Assembly (NCBI GenBank): GCA_016278725.1
Contig: JADQBG010000005.1
Location: forward strand, 1 to 64,000
Direction of reading: 5' to 3'
From: Actinomycetota bacterium
Lineage (GTDB): Bacteria; Actinomycetota; Thermoleophilia; RBG-16-64-13
Length of the DNA stretch: 64,000 nucleotides
The position numbers were made by a program, and so were the translations under genes. Position 1 is the first letter of the stretch. The number at the start of each line of letters is the position of its first letter. Positions 60,061 through 64,000 of this stretch are shown here, piece by piece. A model generated the notes under the pieces. That model saw nothing but the letters and a program-made list of their open reading frames with translations. It had not been told where the DNA came from and made no database searches.

Positions 60061-60298
60061 GCCTGGCGGCTCCATCAATCCGATGAGCAACAAGGTAACA
60101 ATACTGTCAATGAGTTGAGATTACGCATTCGCGACGTCTAGACTGCTGCGGCCCAGGGCATTTATTTACCACCTCCGGACAACGGGTTTGTGGCTGAATT
60201 CGAATGGGGTGTCTCGACTTTGTAGCAGTATCCGAGACCGCCTCTCCGAGACCGCCTCTTTGTGAGATTCGACGACATAATGGAGGGAGGGGTTTCGC
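60061..60298. other. Intergenic region with a 14-bp tandem repeat
   Basis: No coding frame is convincing in these 238 bp. CCGAGACCGCCTCT occurs twice in tandem at 60232-60245 and 60246-60259, about 40 bp before the radical SAM gene. A GACATAAT sequence (around 60276-60283) could be part of its -10 region. Confidence 0.5.
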
Positions 60299-61483
60299 TT
60301 GGCCAAGGTCAGGTACGTCACCCATCTCGACTCAGTGACTTCCATCCCGGCAAGAGAGCGGCGGCGTTTGGCCGCGGTCACCGAGAGATTCGCTTTCCGG
60401 GCAAACACGTACTATCTGGGTCTGATCGATTGGGACGATCCGGACGATCCGATTCGCCGGATAATCGTCCCCGATCCCGCGGAACTCGAGGATTGGGGCG
60501 ATCTGGACGCCTCCGACGAGAGCGCGTACAAGGTGGCCCCGGGGCTGGAGCACAAGTATGAATACACCGCGGTCCTCTTGGCCCACGATTTTTGCGGCGG
60601 GTTCTGCCGTTTCTGTTTCCGCAAGCGGCTCTTCCTGGAGGGGAACTCCGAAGTTTCGCGCGACGTGGAGCCGGGGCTCGAGTATCTGCGCAACCATCCG
60701 CGAATCACCAATGTGCTGGTAACCGGTGGCGATCCCCTGCTTCTCTCCAATAAGCGGCTCGACTACATCCTGAGCGAGCTTCGCGCGATCGAGCACATCA
60801 AGGTGATCCGGGTGGGCACCAAGATGGCCGCCTTCAACCCGCACCGTATTCTCGATGATCCCGAACTGGTGGCCACCCTGGGACGGCACAGCCTGCCCGA
60901 GCGCAAGCTCTACGTCATGGTTCATTTCAACCATCCCCGCGAGCTGACCCCCACGGCCGTCGAAGCGCTCAACCGGCTGATGGACGCCGGGGTGGTCGTG
61001 GCAAATCAGACTCCGCTTCTGCGCGGAGTCAACGACGACCCCGAGGTCCTCGGCGAGCTCTTCAACCGGCTCTCCTACATCGGGGCGACTCCCTATTACG
61101 TGTTCCAGGTGCGGCCCACGCAAGGCAACAAGCATCTGGTGGTGCCCATCGAGGAGGCGCTGTCGGTCTTCGAGGAGGCGCGCTCGCACTGCTCCGGGCT
61201 GGCAAAGCGGGCGCGGCTGGTCATGTCGCATGCTTCGGGCAAGATAGAGATCGTGGGGGCCACCGGGGAGCTCATTTTCTTCCGCTACCACCGGGCTGCG
61301 GATACCCACCAGAGGGGCCGCTTCATGGTTTTTGCCCGAAACCCCGAGGCGACCTGGTTCGATGATTATCTGCGCGACGGCGAGGTTGCCGCCATCCCCG
61401 CGTCTATTTTCGGCCCTCGGGCAAAGATCGGGGCGGAGGTTTCGGTCCTGGAGCTCCTCGCCGAAGGCGGCGCGTCAGTCTAG
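60299..61483 (+). CDS. kamA: KamA-family radical SAM aminomutase-like enzyme
   Basis: TTG 60299 follows GGAGGGGTTTCGC. The 394-residue product has the radical SAM cluster motif in CGGFCRFCFRKRLF (CxxxCxxC), then VTGGDPLLLSN (the GGE-like strand), VIRVGTKM and FQVRPTQGN. This matches lysine 2,3-aminomutase and its relatives (KamA/EpmB/EF-P-lysine lysyltransferase partner). The C-terminus, with SHASGKIEIVG, is typical of the family's PLP-binding end. Whether the substrate is lysine, glutamate or EF-P-bound lysine cannot be told. The end overlaps the ClC gene by 80 bp on the opposite strand. Confidence 0.88.
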   Translation: MAKVRYVTHLDSVTSIPARERRRLAAVTERFAFRANTYYLGLIDWDDPDDPIRRIIVPDPAELEDWGDLDASDESAYKVAPGLEHKYEYTAVLLAHDFCGGFCRFCFRKRLFLEGNSEVSRDVEPGLEYLRNHPRITNVLVTGGDPLLLSNKRLDYILSELRAIEHIKVIRVGTKMAAFNPHRILDDPELVATLGRHSLPERKLYVMVHFNHPRELTPTAVEALNRLMDAGVVVANQTPLLRGVNDDPEVLGELFNRLSYIGATPYYVFQVRPTQGNKHLVVPIEEALSVFEEARSHCSGLAKRARLVMSHASGKIEIVGATGELIFFRYHRAADTHQRGRFMVFARNPEATWFDDYLRDGEVAAIPASIFGPRAKIGAEVSVLELLAEGGASV

Positions 61484-63548
61484 CCCCACCGTCGACGGGA
61501 GCCAGAGCCACCAGATGGTCCCCGGCCAGAAGCCGGGTGTTGCCCCGGGGAATCAGGCTGGTTCCCTGCCGGTTGATGGAGACGATCAGCGACTCGGGCG
61601 GCAGGGCGAGCTCCTTGAGCGTCAGCCCGACGGCCCCGTCATGCGGGTTGAGCTCGAATTCGATCAGGCGCGACCCGCTCAAGTGCTCCAGGCGGCGGCG
61701 TTCTATGCGCTGGTAGCGGGCGTCTCGGCGGGAGAGGGCTTCGCCGTAGGCGCGGATGATGTCGCCCCGCCGCAAAATGCCCGCGATCTTGCGGGGATTG
61801 TCCCTTTGGACCACGGGAATCCGGCCGATGTCCAGGCCGCCGGCCCGCTTTATCACCCGCTCCACGCTTTCGTCGGGGAAGGCGGTCATGATGTCGGAGG
61901 TGTAGATGTCGGCAACCGTGGAGGCGGGGTCGGCTGTGAGCAGCGCCTGCTCCAGGTCGCCGATGGTGACCATCCCCACGAGGTCTCCTTCCTCATCGAC
62001 CACGGGCAGCCCGTGATGCCCGGTCTCTTGGAACACCCGCGTCAGCTCGGAGAGCGGCGTGTAGAGAGGGGTGCTGAGGGTGGCCGACTTGGGCGTCATC
62101 ACCTTCCCCACCTGCAGACCGCCCATGGGCCCGAGGCCACCGGGACGTCCCGTGAAGGCGATGCCTCGCTGGGTCAACTTGAGCGTGTAGATGCTCTCCG
62201 GCTCGGCATGGGCCGCCACCACGGTGGCCACCACCGTGGAGACCATCAACGGGAGCATGATGTTGTAATCGAGTGTCATCTCGAACAGGATTATTATCGC
62301 GGTGATCGGCGCACGGGCAGCCGCTGCGAAGAAGGCGGCCATGCCCACCATGGCGTAGGCGCCGCTGGTCGCTGTGAGGGTAGGGAATAGGTCATGTACC
62401 ACCTTGCCGTAGCTGCCTCCCAGCACCGCTCCGATAAAAAGCGCCGGGGCAAAGACGCCGCCCGAGAAGCCTGATCCCAGAGTCAGCGACGTGGCGAGAA
62501 TCTTGGCAAGAACCAGCACCAGCAGGAGCGAAAGCCCCAAGCCGCCGCTCATGGTGTCTTCGATGGCGGGAAACCCGGTTCCCAAGATGTAAGGCACGTA
62601 AAAGCCCAGCAGGCCGAGCAGAAGGCCTCCAACCGCGGGCTTGAGCTGGGGGGGAAAACGCCAGTGGTCAAAGACGTCTTCGGAGAAGTAGAGCACGCGG
62701 ACGAAAAGGCCGGCTCCCAGCGCTGCCACCACGCCGAGCACCAGATAGAGGATGAGTTCCCACGCGCTGACCAGCGAATATTCAGGGACCACGAAGGCCG
62801 GATTTTCTCCGAGGAACATGCGGCTGGTCGTGCTGGCAGAAACGGCGGCAAAGACCATCACGCTGAAGGCCTGGACCGTGTACTCGCCGAGGAGCACCTC
62901 GAGGGCGAACATGACTCCGGCGATGGGGGCGTTGAAGGTTGCGGCGATGCCGGCCGCCGACCCCGACGCCACCAGGGTGAGGATGCGCTGCTGATTGAGA
63001 TGAAAGCGCTGACCCACGGTGGACCCGAACGCCGCGCCGATCTGCACGATGGGCCCCTCGCGGCCGACCGAGCCCCCCGTGGCGATGGTCAGCGCGGAGG
63101 CGACGGTCTTGACCAGGATGACCCGGGGGCGTATGCGTCCTCCCTTGGTTTCCATGGCCTGCATGACTTCCGGGACTCCGTGACCCTTTGCCTCCGGCGC
63201 CAGATAGTAGATGAGCGGTCCCACGAGAAGGCCGCCAAGCACCGGCAAGAGAATCGGGTAGTACGAGCCCAGGAAGAAGAAGAGGTCGGCTCCCGTGATG
63301 GTGAAAAGACCCCTGAATAAATCGATCAGGTAGATGAAGAGCGCTGTTCCCAGCCCGGCCCCGACGCCCACCACCGCGGCCATGGTGAGCATGACCGCAC
63401 TGTCGGAGCTCCAGAATTGGGAGAGGAAGGAGCGAGGGTCGCCGTAGCGTCGGTTACGACCGCGTTCCGCGGTGCCGTCGGGGGAGGTCGCATTCTGGTC
63501 TCTCACGGTTTGGCAGGTTACCACACCGCTCCCTGCTCTCGGAGGCAC
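61404..63548 (-). CDS. ClC-family chloride channel/transporter with CBS and TrkA-C domains
   Basis: The frame is open to GTG 63548 (714 residues), but the first 40 residues look non-native and GTG 63506 is a reasonable start. The ClC core (about 45-440) has GSVGREGPIVQIGAAFG with the gating glutamate and GSGFSGGVFAPALFIGAVLGG, both ion-binding signatures. Two CBS domains (about 465-590) start near MTPKSATL and MTAFPDES, and a TrkA-C domain (about 620-700) ends the protein. Such tails couple transport to nucleotides or other ligands. Proton/chloride exchange versus channel activity is not settled here. The gene converges on kamA. Confidence 0.9.
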   Translation of the reverse strand: MPPRAGSGVVTCQTVRDQNATSPDGTAERGRNRRYGDPRSFLSQFWSSDSAVMLTMAAVVGVGAGLGTALFIYLIDLFRGLFTITGADLFFFLGSYYPILLPVLGGLLVGPLIYYLAPEAKGHGVPEVMQAMETKGGRIRPRVILVKTVASALTIATGGSVGREGPIVQIGAAFGSTVGQRFHLNQQRILTLVASGSAAGIAATFNAPIAGVMFALEVLLGEYTVQAFSVMVFAAVSASTTSRMFLGENPAFVVPEYSLVSAWELILYLVLGVVAALGAGLFVRVLYFSEDVFDHWRFPPQLKPAVGGLLLGLLGFYVPYILGTGFPAIEDTMSGGLGLSLLLVLVLAKILATSLTLGSGFSGGVFAPALFIGAVLGGSYGKVVHDLFPTLTATSGAYAMVGMAAFFAAAARAPITAIIILFEMTLDYNIMLPLMVSTVVATVVAAHAEPESIYTLKLTQRGIAFTGRPGGLGPMGGLQVGKVMTPKSATLSTPLYTPLSELTRVFQETGHHGLPVVDEEGDLVGMVTIGDLEQALLTADPASTVADIYTSDIMTAFPDESVERVIKRAGGLDIGRIPVVQRDNPRKIAGILRRGDIIRAYGEALSRRDARYQRIERRRLEHLSGSRLIEFELNPHDGAVGLTLKELALPPESLIVSINRQGTSLIPRGNTRLLAGDHLVALAPVDGGARLTRRLRRGAPGPKPPPRSLPEGRK

Positions 63549-63681
63549 CCGAAGCCGCGGGGGGTGTTCCTGGCGGCGACAGGGTTGACTTCGGAAGCGG
63601 GCGCGGATATCCCGAGGTAGAGTCGGGTATCAACGCTGCGATATCGCCACGCAGGATGCCACTCGATGGGAAGGTGTGCGT

Positions 63682-64000
63682 TTGACCAGTTGGAGTCTGT
63701 TCACCCGCCGGATGATCGTCCTGCTGTTCCTCGTGACCATCGTCATCGTCTTCTGGATGGTCAGAACCGTCATGACGGCCCTCCTGCTTTCTGCGTTTTT
63801 CGCCTTCCTGATGACACCACCGGTGAACTATCTGCAGAGACGGCTCGGTATGCCGAGGTTCTTGGGCGCCCTTCTCATAATGCTGCTTGTCCTGGGGTTA
63901 TTTGCCCTCATACTGATAATCTTCATCCCTATAATCATCGCTCAGTTCAGCGCGATCCGCTTCAGTTTCACCGATAGTCTCGGGGGAAGCTTCGAGTGGT
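63682..64000 (+). CDS. AI-2E/PerM-family transporter, cut off by the window
   Basis: TTG 63682 follows GGGAAGGTG. At least 106 residues are visible, starting Met-Thr-Ser-Trp-Ser-Leu-Phe-Thr. Three hydrophobic segments, from about residues 9-27, 30-44 and 55-80, surround PPVNYLQRRLGMPRFLGAL, typical of the AI-2E/PerM family in which an early cytoplasmic loop follows the first helix pair. The gene continues past the end of the window; no stop is seen. Members export or import small amphipathic compounds, and the role is unclear. Confidence 0.8.
   Translation, partial: MTSWSLFTRRMIVLLFLVTIVIVFWMVRTVMTALLLSAFFAFLMTPPVNYLQRRLGMPRFLGALLIMLLVLGLFALILIIFIPIIIAQFSAIRFSFTDSLGGSFEW

Noticed and set aside
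1-64000. tRNA, rRNA, CRISPR arrays, prophage or integrase genes.
   Set aside because: No T-loop/anticodon arrangements, conserved rRNA blocks, spaced repeats or phage-type genes were seen on either strand.

Overview
The window is about 64 kb of gene-dense, high-G+C bacterial chromosome. Several features suggest a deep-branching, anaerobic or facultative, Gram-positive-type actinobacterium: S-layer-homology (SLH) proteins, an OmpR/HAMP kinase pair, frequent TTG and GTG starts with strong purine-rich ribosome sites, leaderless-looking promoters, LigD, and an RND pump with no adaptor gene. This placement is inference; there is no rRNA or marker gene here. I see no tRNA, rRNA, CRISPR array or prophage. 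The left edge shows what may be an insertion-element end truncating a substrate-binding lipoprotein gene.

Layout. 0.6-3.4 kb: anti-sigma kinase/PAS/SpoIIE phosphatase. 3.6-8.3 kb: quinone oxidoreductase, MarR regulator and RND pump. 8.5-16 kb: SLH protein, ABC-2 exporter, foldase, YkgJ-type protein, Lgt and a Met-rich secreted protein. 16-20.7 kb: two-component system and a ccmH cluster behind a CsoR-like operator. 20.7-28 kb: transporters, methyltransferase, bicupin, hemerythrin and aldehyde dehydrogenase. 28.2-31.6 kb: a five-gene quinol-cytochrome c oxidoreductase operon (7-heme cytochrome, Rieske, b6, subunit IV, 4-heme cytochrome). 32.3-35 kb: LigD. 36-41 kb: a 21-residue membrane peptide, a membrane protein, and an SLH-rhodanese-multiheme gene interrupted by one in-frame TGA behind a Rex-like site. 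41-46.6 kb: STAS protein, HAD/AIR-synthase fusion and membrane enzymes. 46.7-54.1 kb: an eight-gene arsenic-type operon. 54.1-61.5 kb: MscS, aldo/keto reductase, glyoxylate carboligase pathway and a KamA-like radical SAM enzyme. 61.4-64 kb: ClC channel and a truncated AI-2E transporter.

The main discovery is selenocysteine use. A 117-residue thioredoxin-like protein at 53757-54110 has two in-frame TGA codons, at residues 20 and 86, where relatives as I recall them carry cysteine. It closes an operon of ArsR, a small thioredoxin, an ArsP-type permease, ACR3, a metallophosphoesterase and two short hinge-less SMC-like ATPases. The second case, at 37693-40866, joins an SLH-double-rhodanese N-terminus to a multiheme cytochrome through one TGA in a Gly/Pro linker. 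Each of the three TGAs is followed by a hairpin whose loop starts with G, 17-21 nt downstream, as expected of a bacterial SECIS. Ordinary gene calling breaks or misses both genes.

Working model (inference): the quinol oxidoreductase passes electrons to multiheme cytochromes, one held in the S-layer and perhaps controlled by NADH/NAD+ through Rex. The ars-type operon handles arsenic or organometal stress with thiol and selenol chemistry.
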